A stretch of DNA of 59,364 nt, taken from positions 1 to 59,364 of IMG/VR virus record IMGVR_UViG_3300042543_000383; one strand, 5' to 3'. A program made the translations under genes and the position numbers. The stretch comes from a virus. The notes below the pieces were generated by a model that was not told where the DNA came from, ran no database searches, and worked only from the letters and a program-made list of their open reading frames with translations. Positions 42,829 through 50,172 of the stretch are shown here, piece after piece; positions within the stretch are counted from its first letter, which is position 1, and each line of letters begins with the position of its first letter.

Positions 42829-43832
42829 GCGTCCACCTCGGACAGAAACTTGGCGACCTTCTCTTTCCGCTCGCTCACATGCGAGAAGAAGAGGGAGCCG
42901 ATCTTCGGCGCCAACGCTCCAACGTCCAGGTTCTCCGGCGCCTCACGAGGGCGACGAACCGCGATCTGCTTTGCGATGATCGGACGGATGCGCCCGTGCC
43001 CGGTCGCGCGTTTCCCCCCGACGCGAGCATCGCGAAGGAAGGCGCCAACCATCGTGTTGAACGTGTCCCGCTCAAGCTCCGTGTGGACCGTCGCAGTGAC
43101 CGACCAGTAGAACAGTGCGCCGGAGACAACGGTCTCATGGTTGCGAGGAAGCATCGTGCTCTTGGACGAGTCCGCAATGACGACGTCGCCGACTTCCTTC
43201 CCGTGTTCGGACGCAAGCAGTCGCCGCTCGATGCTCAGCCCTCCGTCCGTCAGAAGCTTGCGCTTCCCAGGGTCCAGGCTCGGGTCCATGCGAACGCGCA
43301 TCACCTCTTCGACGTGACCGCGTGCAGATGAGAGTTTGACCCCGTGCTCCTTCAGCCATTCGTTGACCCACTCCGGCATCCGGTGGGCAGTCTCGTCGCA
43401 GATCAAGTCCGCCGCATCCACTTGGACCTTCCCAGGGATCGCGCGGTTCTGGGCGCAGCCTCCGAGGAGTCCTAGGGGAGGGCAGAGATCGATCATGACA
43501 GAGTAGTCCGACAACTTCACGGACCCTTCCTGCGAGCCAGATATCATCCCGCCAGCGAAGAGAAGTCGCAGAGCGGCCTCGCCAAGCGCGGGGTTTTCCA
43601 GCATCCCGGCCGCATCAAGAAGCGCGTAAGCGCCGGCCTCGCGCAGACCGTGGCGCATCGTGTCTCCGGTGATGATCGGTACATGTGCAAAGGAGCCATC
43701 GGGCAGACGGCGCTTCTCGCGCATCACGAGAGACGTGTTGCCGATGCTCTCCGATGCATGGGCAATTGGCGTAAGGGCCTCAAGGATGAAATCGTAACGA
43801 ACCACTTCGTGAACCTTCTTCGTCTCGCTCAT
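42825..43832 (-). CDS. csf2: Csf2 (Cas7-like) backbone subunit
   Basis: The 335-residue product starts at ATG 43832; codons further upstream belong to the overlapping cas11 region. Its opening FILEALTPIAHASESIGNTS, then VPIITGDTMRHGLREAG, is characteristic of Cas7/Csf2. A Gly-rich AGGMISGSQEG loop and VGGKRATGHGRIRPII near residue 280 fit the RRM core. Multiple copies would form the backbone of the effector along a guide RNA. Confidence 0.85.
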   Translation of the reverse strand: MSETKKVHEVVRYDFILEALTPIAHASESIGNTSLVMREKRRLPDGSFAHVPIITGDTMRHGLREAGAYALLDAAGMLENPALGEAALRLLFAGGMISGSQEGSVKLSDYSVMIDLCPPLGLLGGCAQNRAIPGKVQVDAADLICDETAHRMPEWVNEWLKEHGVKLSSARGHVEEVMRVRMDPSLDPGKRKLLTDGGLSIERRLLASEHGKEVGDVVIADSSKSTMLPRNHETVVSGALFYWSVTATVHTELERDTFNTMVGAFLRDARVGGKRATGHGRIRPIIAKQIAVRRPREAPENLDVGALAPKIGSLFFSHVSERKEKVAKFLSEVDA

Positions 43833-44245
43833 TGTGCCGCTTCCTCTCGTGCTGCCTGGGCAGCTTCCTTGCGTTGTTCGGCGATGCCACGGGCCATCGC
43901 AATCAGGTAGCCAAACTCCCTTTCGATCAAGTCGAGCCATGCGCGGGAGCAGTTGTTCTCTCGGACGAAGTCCGCGAGATCACGAGAAGAGCGAGAGCTG
44001 TCCACTCGCAGCGCCCCCAACTGAAGCGTTCGAACCATCTTGGTCGTCCACTCCTCTACCGATTCGCTCTGCCGAGATGCCGCCAGCATCCGGCTCTGCA
44101 ACTGATCCCAGTGCTTCAGGACGTTGCACCCAGGCGTCCCCAGGTACGCGCTCCGAAGCTCCAGCAGAAGCTCCACTGTCAGCGTCCGCAGACGCTCTTT
44201 CTTTTCCTCGTTCACGTTTCGGTCCCTTCTTCTTGGTCGGCCCAT
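43829..44245 (-). CDS. cas11: Cas11-like small subunit
   Basis: A 138-residue, almost entirely helical protein (LTVELLLELRSAYLGTPGCNVLKHW, then VEEWTTKMVRTLQLGALR). Size, helicity and position between csf1 and csf2 fit the type IV-B small subunit. The first ATG is at 44245, with a GTG at 44215 as an alternative. The gene overlaps the 3' end of csf1 by up to 266 bases in another frame and csf2 by 4 bases. Expected to form the belly filament of the effector. Confidence 0.7.
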   Translation of the reverse strand: MGRPRRRDRNVNEEKKERLRTLTVELLLELRSAYLGTPGCNVLKHWDQLQSRMLAASRQSESVEEWTTKMVRTLQLGALRVDSSRSSRDLADFVRENNCSRAWLDLIEREFGYLIAMARGIAEQRKEAAQAAREEAAQ

Positions 44246-44990
44246 CAGCCTTCGATTTCGTCGTCTTCGCCGCGGCCTTCTTTGCCGCCTTCTCTTGTTT
44301 CTCCGCTTCCATCCTTTCGGCCACTGCGGCCTCGTCACGTTGCGCCAGCCAGATGGCCAACTCAAACCACTGCCCACCACGCCTAAAGCCGTGCTTGGTC
44401 TCGAACGCGTGAAGCTTCGCCCCGCACAACTGCCACGCGCGCGAGCCGAGAGCCCCAGACAGAATCTCCTCCTTCGTTGCGCCCATCGTCAGCAGATCGG
44501 CGATGTCGTCCAGCATTGACCAGCCTTCAGCATCGCGAGGCAACTCGACGATGGCCTCCTCGAACAGGACCGCACCACCGGCCTGTCCAGGCGCGTTGAT
44601 GGGGGTCCACGGGATCAGGTGCTTCTTGCCGCTGTCCGCGATGGCGGCGAACCATGGGGCCTCGTGGGTGCGGCGAATGAAGTCTCGGATGGCTGGCTTC
44701 TGCCCCTTGTTCACGCGGACGTGAGAGGAGCCTTCCACCAGGTGCGTCCACATGCGCTCAGTGTCGGGAGGTTTGCCGGCCATGACGTGGACACATGACT
44801 CGCAGACGTAGCCGCTCTCTGCGCAGCGGACGCGGTTCTGGCCTGTAAAGTTTGCGCCGGCCCACTTGTGACGCTCCACCCCTCGCGTCGCGTCACCGCC
44901 GCAAACCCAACAATGGAACGCTTCCATGTCTCGGCACATGGCGTTTGGCTTGAGCCCGAGAATCTTGTGGATGATCTGGCTAGGGCTCAC
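43980..44990 (-). CDS. csf1: Csf1 large subunit with disordered tail ending QLSLF
   Basis: The 336-residue product starts at GTG 44990 in a GTGA overlap. Its N-terminus carries the Csf1-type zinc finger Cys27-x2-Cys30 and Cys63-x2-Cys66 (FHCWVCGGDATRG and YVCESCVHV). Residues about 75-225 form the main domain (HVRVNKGQKPAIRDFI, then GALGSRAWQLCGAKLHAFE). Residues 225-330 are Lys/Ala/Ser-rich and probably disordered, ending QLSLFS. QLSLF matches the bacterial beta-clamp-binding consensus, and a clamp gene lies upstream in the operon. The tail is encoded by bases shared with cas11. Confidence 0.8.
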   Translation of the reverse strand: MSPSQIIHKILGLKPNAMCRDMEAFHCWVCGGDATRGVERHKWAGANFTGQNRVRCAESGYVCESCVHVMAGKPPDTERMWTHLVEGSSHVRVNKGQKPAIRDFIRRTHEAPWFAAIADSGKKHLIPWTPINAPGQAGGAVLFEEAIVELPRDAEGWSMLDDIADLLTMGATKEEILSGALGSRAWQLCGAKLHAFETKHGFRRGGQWFELAIWLAQRDEAAVAERMEAEKQEKAAKKAAAKTTKSKADGPTKKKGPKRERGKERASADADSGASAGASERVPGDAWVQRPEALGSVAEPDAGGISAERIGRGVDDQDGSNASVGGAASGQLSLFS

Positions 44991-45925
44991 GGAACCTCCG
45001 AGACACGAATGCGCCCAAAGCCAAACGCGGTGCGCCCTCCAAAGCCGGTACGTGCTGCGACTTCAAGAAGCCACCGGGCTGGAGCGTTTGCCTCGACCAC
45101 GCAATGCCCCTCCCAGCCTGAAACGGTGCCGTACTTGCCGCCGACCTCTACCCTGGCGACCCTCGTATCGACCTCAGACGCTTCGACGCGGATCAGGTCG
45201 TCCGTCTTCAGGTGTTCGAGAGAGAAACGCTGAAGCCAAGCTCCGGCGAGTGTGTTGAGCAGCGCGACTGATGTTGGCTTCTCGTGGCTCTTGGTGCGCC
45301 CATCCGTTGTCATGACGACAGGGGTGATGGTGTCGATACGGACGCGCTTCCTGCCCCTAGCAATGCCGCGCGGCGCCTTGATTCGGAAGGCCTGTCCAAA
45401 CTTGAACTTCGATGGATGCCCGTACAGTGGACAGTCGACAGTCTTGCCGGCCAATGAGGCGCCAGCATCGTGCCACCAGTGGACCGCCCAACCGCTCTGA
45501 TACGGGAACAGCGTCCACAACGGAAAGCGAGGCATGTGCCCCATGTCGAGGATGTTGGTCAGTGCGCCATGAAGGCCCCGGGTGTTTCGCAACTCAATGG
45601 GCCACTTTGGCGACGGGTAGACACTGAAGGCCATTGATGCGCCCGGCAGGTACGTGTCGAACGGAGGGGCGCCAGCAAGCCATGGTTTGCGGGTGGAGCA
45701 GGCTCGGTTTGCCTCTGCCCACTTGCGGTTCCGCTCCCTGTCCTTCTCGACGTAGGAAGGCGATGCTCTCCGTGCACGGTCCCGCTCCCGCTCCCGTTCC
45801 TTCCTGCACTCTTCAGAGCAGAACTGCGTCATCCAAGGGTTGGCCGTTTGGTACACCGACCGGCAACGTTTGCACTCTGCTTCGTACCGCTCACGCTCTG
45901 CTGCGTTCATCAACTCACACCTCAC
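44987..45925 (-). CDS. Zinc-finger Cas6-like RAMP protein
   Basis: A 312-residue protein, start in ATGA overlap at 45925 (ATG 45910 also possible). It begins with a treble-clef-like zinc finger (Cys18, Cys21, Cys36, Cys40), then an Arg/Glu-rich helix. The rest reads as a RAMP fold: GLHGALTNILDMG near residue 118 and the glycine-rich loop TGFGGRTAFGFGRIRV at the C-terminus, as in Cas6. Catalytic residues cannot be assigned by eye. Its immediate coupling to csf1 suggests crRNA binding or processing. It could instead be another RAMP subunit. Confidence 0.6.
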   Translation of the reverse strand: MRCELMNAAERERYEAECKRCRSVYQTANPWMTQFCSEECRKERERERDRARRASPSYVEKDRERNRKWAEANRACSTRKPWLAGAPPFDTYLPGASMAFSVYPSPKWPIELRNTRGLHGALTNILDMGHMPRFPLWTLFPYQSGWAVHWWHDAGASLAGKTVDCPLYGHPSKFKFGQAFRIKAPRGIARGRKRVRIDTITPVVMTTDGRTKSHEKPTSVALLNTLAGAWLQRFSLEHLKTDDLIRVEASEVDTRVARVEVGGKYGTVSGWEGHCVVEANAPARWLLEVAARTGFGGRTAFGFGRIRVSEVP

Positions 45926-46281
45926 CCATTCCGATGCGACCGCGTCTCGTTGTAGGCGCTCTTGATCAGCACCGCGCGACCGATGTCGACGCCGTTCTCC
46001 TCTGCGGTGTCGAGCGCACGGATGATGATGTCAGCCAGCTCCTCTTCCATGCAGGTGAGGGGCTCAGCCGTCTTCTTGTCGCACGGCTTGTCCAGCATCC
46101 CGCGCCGGTAGGCCTCCCAGAGTTCGGAGACCTCGCCGTGCAGGTTTGCGACCGAGACAGCCATGGGCACCGGTTCGTCGTGGAAGCCTTTCGACCTGGC
46201 GATGCCGTAGACGTGGTTGGCAAGTGAGCGCAGCGAGTCCGCGATGCGCCGGCCTTCGCCGCTGTCTATGTATAGAGTCAT
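45922..46281 (-). CDS. MazG-like nucleotide pyrophosphohydrolase
   Basis: ATG 46281 follows GGAGGGGATGTG. The 119-residue product has NLHGEVSELWEAYR followed by CMEEELADIIIRALDTAEE, the ExxE and ExxD pair of all-alpha NTP pyrophosphatases. It would hydrolyse dNTPs or NTP alarmones. It overlaps both neighbours and lies between a DUF7768-like gene and the CRISPR-type genes. Confidence 0.8.
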   Translation of the reverse strand: MTLYIDSGEGRRIADSLRSLANHVYGIARSKGFHDEPVPMAVSVANLHGEVSELWEAYRRGMLDKPCDKKTAEPLTCMEEELADIIIRALDTAEENGVDIGRAVLIKSAYNETRSHRNG

Positions 46282-46661
46282 CACATCCCCTCCGTCTTCT
46301 TCACCGGCCCCGTCTCCACCAGCGCCATCAGGTCCGCAGGTAACGTTCGGTACTCCACCGCCGTCCCGCGACTGTTCGCCGTATCGACCCCGAGCGCCAT
46401 CCCGCTGCTGATGCCGAAGTCCGTGTAGACCGCCACCAGATCGCACTTGTTGCCCCAGGCAAAGCCCGCGCTGATGCCGAGCGTTCGGTGTTCCTTGTTC
46501 GTGTCGTCCAGCAGTTGTGTGTAGAGCAAGTGCGAAGCCATCGGGGCTTCATTGCGTCGCTCAATGCTGTCGAGGCAGCATAGCCGCGCGTAGTTGATGT
46601 TCTGCTCGAACGTCCTGCCGTTGGCTGGACTCAGCGGACTCTCAATGACCACTAGCTTCAT
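46281..46661 (-). CDS. DUF7768-like / deoxyribosyltransferase-fold protein
   Basis: The 126-residue product starts KLVVIESPLSPANGRTFEQN with LLYTQLLDDTN, then DLVAVYTDFGISSGMALGVD. This matches small Rossmann-like phage proteins related to nucleoside 2-deoxyribosyltransferases (often DUF7768). A nucleotide ligand is likely. Its ATG overlaps the stop of a tiny upstream gene. Confidence 0.65.
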   Translation of the reverse strand: MKLVVIESPLSPANGRTFEQNINYARLCCLDSIERRNEAPMASHLLYTQLLDDTNKEHRTLGISAGFAWGNKCDLVAVYTDFGISSGMALGVDTANSRGTAVEYRTLPADLMALVETGPVKKTEGM

Positions 46662-46813
46662 GACTTCTTGAACTCCTTCTCCTGATGCCGCTTCCTTGCC
46701 CCAGCAATGCGGCACTTCTTCGACTTTGCATGACGGTGCAGCGGCCGATGTGTCCCGACCGCATGCACCACCAACGCGCCACAATTGGCGCAGCGAGCGA
46801 CGTAGCCGCTCAC
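46658..46813 (-). CDS. Tiny zinc-binding protein
   Basis: A 51-residue ORF from GTG 46813, 5 bases after the dnaN stop. It has CANCG near the N-terminus and a later KKCRIAGARKRH, giving a possible Cys2-His/Cys zinc site. It is Lys/Arg-rich. Coupling on both sides (ATGA overlap with the next gene) supports it despite its size. Confidence 0.5.
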   Translation of the reverse strand: MSGYVARCANCGALVVHAVGTHRPLHRHAKSKKCRIAGARKRHQEKEFKKS

Positions 46814-46817
46814 CAGT

Positions 46818-47945
46818 TCAGATCCTCATCGGCATGACGACGCACAAGAAGTCATCGCCAGACTCCGCCTCGGGCGCCACCATCAGCGGGTCGAGTTCCC
46901 CGTTCAGTTTGAGGACCACCTCCTCGCAGGACAGAACGTTGCAGGCGTCGACGATGTATTTGGCGTTGAATCCAACGCTGATGTTCGGTCCGGTGTAGCC
47001 GATGATCAGTTCGTCCGCCCCATCACCATGCTCCGGGCTCTCCGCCTCGATGCGGAGCGTCCCCTTGGAGAAGCGGAACTTGACGCCTCCAGTGCGCTCG
47101 TTCGATGCAACGGAGATCGCCTTGCAAGCCTCAATGAGCGCGAGCCGGTCGACTTCCGCGATGCTGTCGTTCCCCTTCGGGATGACCTGCGAGTATGGCG
47201 GGAACTTCGCGTCCACCAACTTGATGCTGTAGACCATCCCGGCGAAGTCGAAGAACGCGTTGTTGTCTGCGATGGTGACGCGGATGACCGATCCAGCATC
47301 CGCTGCGCTGGCCTCGTCACACATGCGACGGATGTCAGTTGCTCCCTTCAGCGGAAGAAGGAACTCAAAAGCGGTTCCTTCGGAGACGGGGAGGTTCGAC
47401 AACGTCAGACGATGCCCGTCGGTGGAGACCGTTCGCAGGTTGGTGCCATCAGCCTCGAACTTGATCGCGTTCAGGTGGGCCCGCGACTCGTCCACGCCAA
47501 CGCTGGAGATGACTCGACCGATGGCGCGCGACAACGTCACGGCATGGAACTCGCGCGACGCCGTTGTGTTTGCGCCGGCAGCCTTTGCGACGGGCGGGAA
47601 GTCTTCGGCATGGTGGCATGGGAGCCGAAACTTTCGCGCCCCCTTCTCCGCCTTCATCTGGACGGCCTTGTCATCACCGATGATGGTGAGGTTGCCCGAA
47701 GGCATCGCCTTGACGCGAGCTTCCAGATCCTTCGCGCCGATGGCGATGGCCCCGGACTTCGAGACCTTGGCGTCCACGGACCCGGTGACGGATCGGTAGA
47801 GGTCGGTCGCGGTGAAGTGGACCTGTCCATCTTCGCAACGTAGGAGGATGTTCGCGAGCATCGGCATGGTGCTCTTGTGGTCTGCGACAGGCGTTGCCCG
47901 TCGAAGGATCTTGTCGAGGTCGTTGCGTTGAATCGTCACTTCCAT
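46818..47945 (-). CDS. dnaN: DNA polymerase sliding clamp (beta subunit)
   Basis: A 375-residue, full-length beta-clamp homologue. The start at ATG 47945 gives MEVTIQRNDLDKILRRATPV. Canonical features include HRLTLSNLPVSEG-type sequence near residue 170, KFPPYSQVIPKG near 250, and the C-terminal VVMPMRI. Clamp-binding proteins dock in its hydrophobic groove. A phage-encoded clamp could redirect host replication factors. Csf1 downstream in the same operon ends with a clamp-binding-type motif. Confidence 0.92.
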   Translation of the reverse strand: MEVTIQRNDLDKILRRATPVADHKSTMPMLANILLRCEDGQVHFTATDLYRSVTGSVDAKVSKSGAIAIGAKDLEARVKAMPSGNLTIIGDDKAVQMKAEKGARKFRLPCHHAEDFPPVAKAAGANTTASREFHAVTLSRAIGRVISSVGVDESRAHLNAIKFEADGTNLRTVSTDGHRLTLSNLPVSEGTAFEFLLPLKGATDIRRMCDEASAADAGSVIRVTIADNNAFFDFAGMVYSIKLVDAKFPPYSQVIPKGNDSIAEVDRLALIEACKAISVASNERTGGVKFRFSKGTLRIEAESPEHGDGADELIIGYTGPNISVGFNAKYIVDACNVLSCEEVVLKLNGELDPLMVAPEAESGDDFLCVVMPMRI

Positions 47946-48160
47946 TGTCTGTTCTCTCCGTTCGTTCGGGACCCGCCCGACTCGGTTGATGCAATTCGTT
48001 TCTCGATGGCCCGCTGAACAGCCACCACCTTCCACTGAGGGCAGCCGTTGGTGTCCGCGTACTGCCTTGCCCTGGCAACCAGATCGTCGAAGCTCGCGCT
48101 CCCGAGCCAGGCCAGGAACTTGATGTCCGCATCGATCCGGTGATGCTCCCCGCGCCTCAT
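47936..48160 (-). CDS. Small hypothetical protein upstream of dnaN
   Basis: A 74-residue product from ATG 48160 with DADIKFLAWLGSASFDDLVARARQYADTNG, helical, and a basic C-terminus. It overlaps dnaN by 10 bases and the upstream gene by 4. Unknown function. Confidence 0.5.
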   Translation of the reverse strand: MRRGEHHRIDADIKFLAWLGSASFDDLVARARQYADTNGCPQWKVVAVQRAIEKRIASTESGGSRTNGENRQWK

Positions 48161-48360
48161 TGCCCGGACACCTCCCGCCAACCGGCATCGGTCAGCCGGT
48201 AGTAGGTCTTTGGCCCATCGGCGAACTGCACCGTCGCAGTCGCGCACAACCCCCTCAGGACGAGCGCGTCAACCGCATCGGCCTGGGATGGGGTCTCGGG
48301 CATGAAGAGCATGTGGCGGGCCATCTGGCGCAAGCAAGCGGCCTCTGCGTCGATAGCCAT
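48157..48360 (-). CDS. Small winged-helix-like protein
   Basis: The 67-residue product starts at ATG 48360, overlapping the integrase stop by one base, after a GAGGAGG ribosome site. AVDALVLRGLCATATVQFADGPKTYYRLTDAGWREVSG has the shape of a small winged helix. It ends with the recurrent EVSGQ-stop junction. It may be a regulator. Confidence 0.55.
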   Translation of the reverse strand: MAIDAEAACLRQMARHMLFMPETPSQADAVDALVLRGLCATATVQFADGPKTYYRLTDAGWREVSGQ

Positions 48361-49736
48361 CAGCACGCCTCCTCTGCCGCGACATTGGCGCGATGCTCCG
48401 TCACCAATGCGTCGACCGCAGCGGCCAGGTCCAAGCCCTTGCGGGTCGCAAACGGGTCCCGCTCAGCAACAGCCGACAGGTAGGACCCGGATAGGGCCCA
48501 GAGCTTGTCCATCGGCGCGAGATCATTCATGACTGCCCCCGTTTGCAAAACCGTCATACGTGGGTTCGAATCCCATCCACGCCTCTCAATCAATTCAATG
48601 GCTTGGCCCGCATCCTCGCTCACCGGCACGGGCCCTATTCGGACCCTATGTTGCGGGATGGCATCGCTCGGAAGGTCGACACTCGGACCCATCGAGAGAC
48701 CGATGGATCGCGCATAGCGCTCCGTCACCTTCACGGATGAGTGACCAAGAAGATCCTTCACGGCCTCATAGCTCCAAGGCTTCCCATCCCAGGCCCCGGT
48801 CAGTAGGAGCGTTGCGCAGGTGTGGCGGAGATCATGCCATCGGACGCGGCGAGTGATCCCGGCCTTGGCCTTCCAGGCTGCCCAGTCAGCAGCGGCAACG
48901 ATGCGCCCCTTCGGGCGATGCAGTCCGGTGACGCTCGGCAGGACGATGCCTTTGCGTTTGGCCTCTGGCACCGCCAGGATGGCTTGTAGCGCGATGCCGA
49001 ACAGTCGGACCTTCCGCACTCGCCCGCTCTTCGTCGAGACGCCTGGGGTACCGTAGCGGAGCACTACGTGGGGGACCTTGGCGTTGACGTGAACGTCGGA
49101 CCAAAGAAGCGAACGCTCCTCCCCTTGGCGCATCCCGGTTCCGATGGCCAAGCAGACGGCCAAGTCGTTCCCGCTCGCAGCGATCAGCGCAAGCGTCTCC
49201 GCCATATCGAGGGCGGTGCTCTTCTCGTCCGTGCTGCCATGGTCCTTGACCTTGATGCCAAGCGCGACGTTGGTTGCGAGCTTGCCGGCCTCGACTCCGT
49301 AGGAGAGAACAGCGCGCAAGGTGTTGAGCGCGTTGCGCCTGGTCATCGTCGACAGCCCGCGCGCGGAGATGTCCGCCAGCCATTCCCGAATCTGTCCAGC
49401 CGTCAGATCGCGAGCCGGCATCCGCGATGCCTCCCACGGAAGGACGTAGGCGTTCCAGCAAGACCTGAAGCTCTTGATGGCCTTGTACCCATCGCGCTCG
49501 CGCAGGTCGATGCAGGACTCACCAAGGCGCTTCAGGCTGATGCCGCCTCGCGTACACTCGCTCTCCGCTAGCACCGCAAGGATGCCATCGAGAGCCATCT
49601 CCGCCTCTTCGTAGGTCGCAAACGGTGAGCCTTCGATCTCTTCCCTCCGTCCGATGGTGAACGGGAAGCGCGCGCGGTACCGTCCGTCTGCGATCTTGGT
49701 GATGGTGCCAGAGCCCTTCGGCCTTCGCTTCGTCAT
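48360..49736 (-). CDS. int: Tyrosine-family integrase containing attP
   Basis: The 458-residue product has an N-terminal DNA-binding domain (GRYRARFPFTIGRREEIEG), a SAM-like core-binding domain and the catalytic set: Arg in GTGMRQGEE (about residue 202), HDLRH (about 300), LGHSS (about 330) and Tyr in TERYAR (about 340). After the catalytic domain, a roughly 115-residue extension begins with GWDSNPRMTVLQTG, which is the antisense of a tRNA-Cys 3' half. The attachment site therefore lies inside the gene, and integration would replace the C-terminus. Confidence 0.93.
   Translation of the reverse strand: MTKRRPKGSGTITKIADGRYRARFPFTIGRREEIEGSPFATYEEAEMALDGILAVLAESECTRGGISLKRLGESCIDLRERDGYKAIKSFRSCWNAYVLPWEASRMPARDLTAGQIREWLADISARGLSTMTRRNALNTLRAVLSYGVEAGKLATNVALGIKVKDHGSTDEKSTALDMAETLALIAASGNDLAVCLAIGTGMRQGEERSLLWSDVHVNAKVPHVVLRYGTPGVSTKSGRVRKVRLFGIALQAILAVPEAKRKGIVLPSVTGLHRPKGRIVAAADWAAWKAKAGITRRVRWHDLRHTCATLLLTGAWDGKPWSYEAVKDLLGHSSVKVTERYARSIGLSMGPSVDLPSDAIPQHRVRIGPVPVSEDAGQAIELIERRGWDSNPRMTVLQTGAVMNDLAPMDKLWALSGSYLSAVAERDPFATRKGLDLAAAVDALVTEHRANVAAEEAC
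48541..48584 (+). other. attP core: 3' half of tRNA-Cys inside int
   Basis: Read on the + strand, the bases give anticodon-loop TTGCAAA (GCA at 48545-48547) and ACCGT, the T arm GTGGG-TTCGAAT-CCCAT (48560-48576), the acceptor strand CCACGCC and a T discriminator at 48584. GCA with U73 is the tRNA-Cys signature. The 5' half of the tRNA (a GGCGTGG acceptor) is not found upstream, as expected for attP rather than an intact gene. Integration would restore the host tRNA-Cys. Confidence 0.75.
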
Positions 49737-49960
49737 ACGCCGCCTCGCTTCTTTATCATCCGCCTTGCCCGTGACGTGTACAGGTCATCGGTGACTGGAG
49801 ACAAGGGCTGCGGGAACGGCCTCGCACGAAGTGCCCGAGGGCGACTCTTTGGAGCAAGCGGAGCCGGGTCATTGGCGGGCTCGGTTGCCTCCAGTTCTTC
49901 TGCGATGTCGGTGAGTACATCAGCCAGTGCGCGGTAGAGGTTGGCTAGCTTGGCGCTCAT
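49733..49960 (-). CDS. Small basic protein next to integrase; candidate excisionase
   Basis: A 75-residue product overlapping int by 4 bases. The N-terminal half is an acidic helix (LYRALADVLTDIAEELEATE). The C-terminal half is Pro/Arg-rich and basic (SRPRALRARPFPQP, TSRARRMIKKRGG). Recombination directionality factors are often small basic proteins beside int, but no HTH is visible, so the role is uncertain. Confidence 0.5.
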   Translation of the reverse strand: MSAKLANLYRALADVLTDIAEELEATEPANDPAPLAPKSRPRALRARPFPQPLSPVTDDLYTSRARRMIKKRGGV

Positions 49961-50169
49961 TGCGAAACCTTGGTGAGGGTCTTCGGGATGCGCCGCGCCG
50001 TCAGCTTTACCCCGATGCCGCGCAGTGCGTCCAGGAACCGCGATGCGACTTCGACAGAAACGCGCTGGCTACCTTGGCAGAGGTTGCAGTGACGGGCCTT
50101 GTGCTTGGCAGCCTTGCGCCTCGCGACTTCGGTGCCGTGCATCGGGTTGCAGGATGGGCATCGGGTCAT
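49957..50169 (-). CDS. Small zinc-finger protein
   Basis: The 70-residue product has CPSCNPMHGTE and CNLCQGSQRV, a CxxC pair forming one zinc ribbon with basic residues between. The C-terminus ends KVSQ at another stop-start junction. It probably binds nucleic acid or protein. Confidence 0.6.
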   Translation of the reverse strand: MTRCPSCNPMHGTEVARRKAAKHKARHCNLCQGSQRVSVEVASRFLDALRGIGVKLTARRIPKTLTKVSQ

Positions 50170-50172
50170 CGC

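Noticed and set aside
41890-43110. + strand ORF of 406 codons across csf3 and csf2
   Set aside because: Antisense to recognisable csf genes, composition is Arg/Pro-rich noise and no ribosome site is seen.
48533-48590. A complete tRNA-Cys gene
   Set aside because: Only the anticodon-loop-to-acceptor half is present. The expected 5' acceptor strand and D arm are missing and the region codes for integrase on the other strand.
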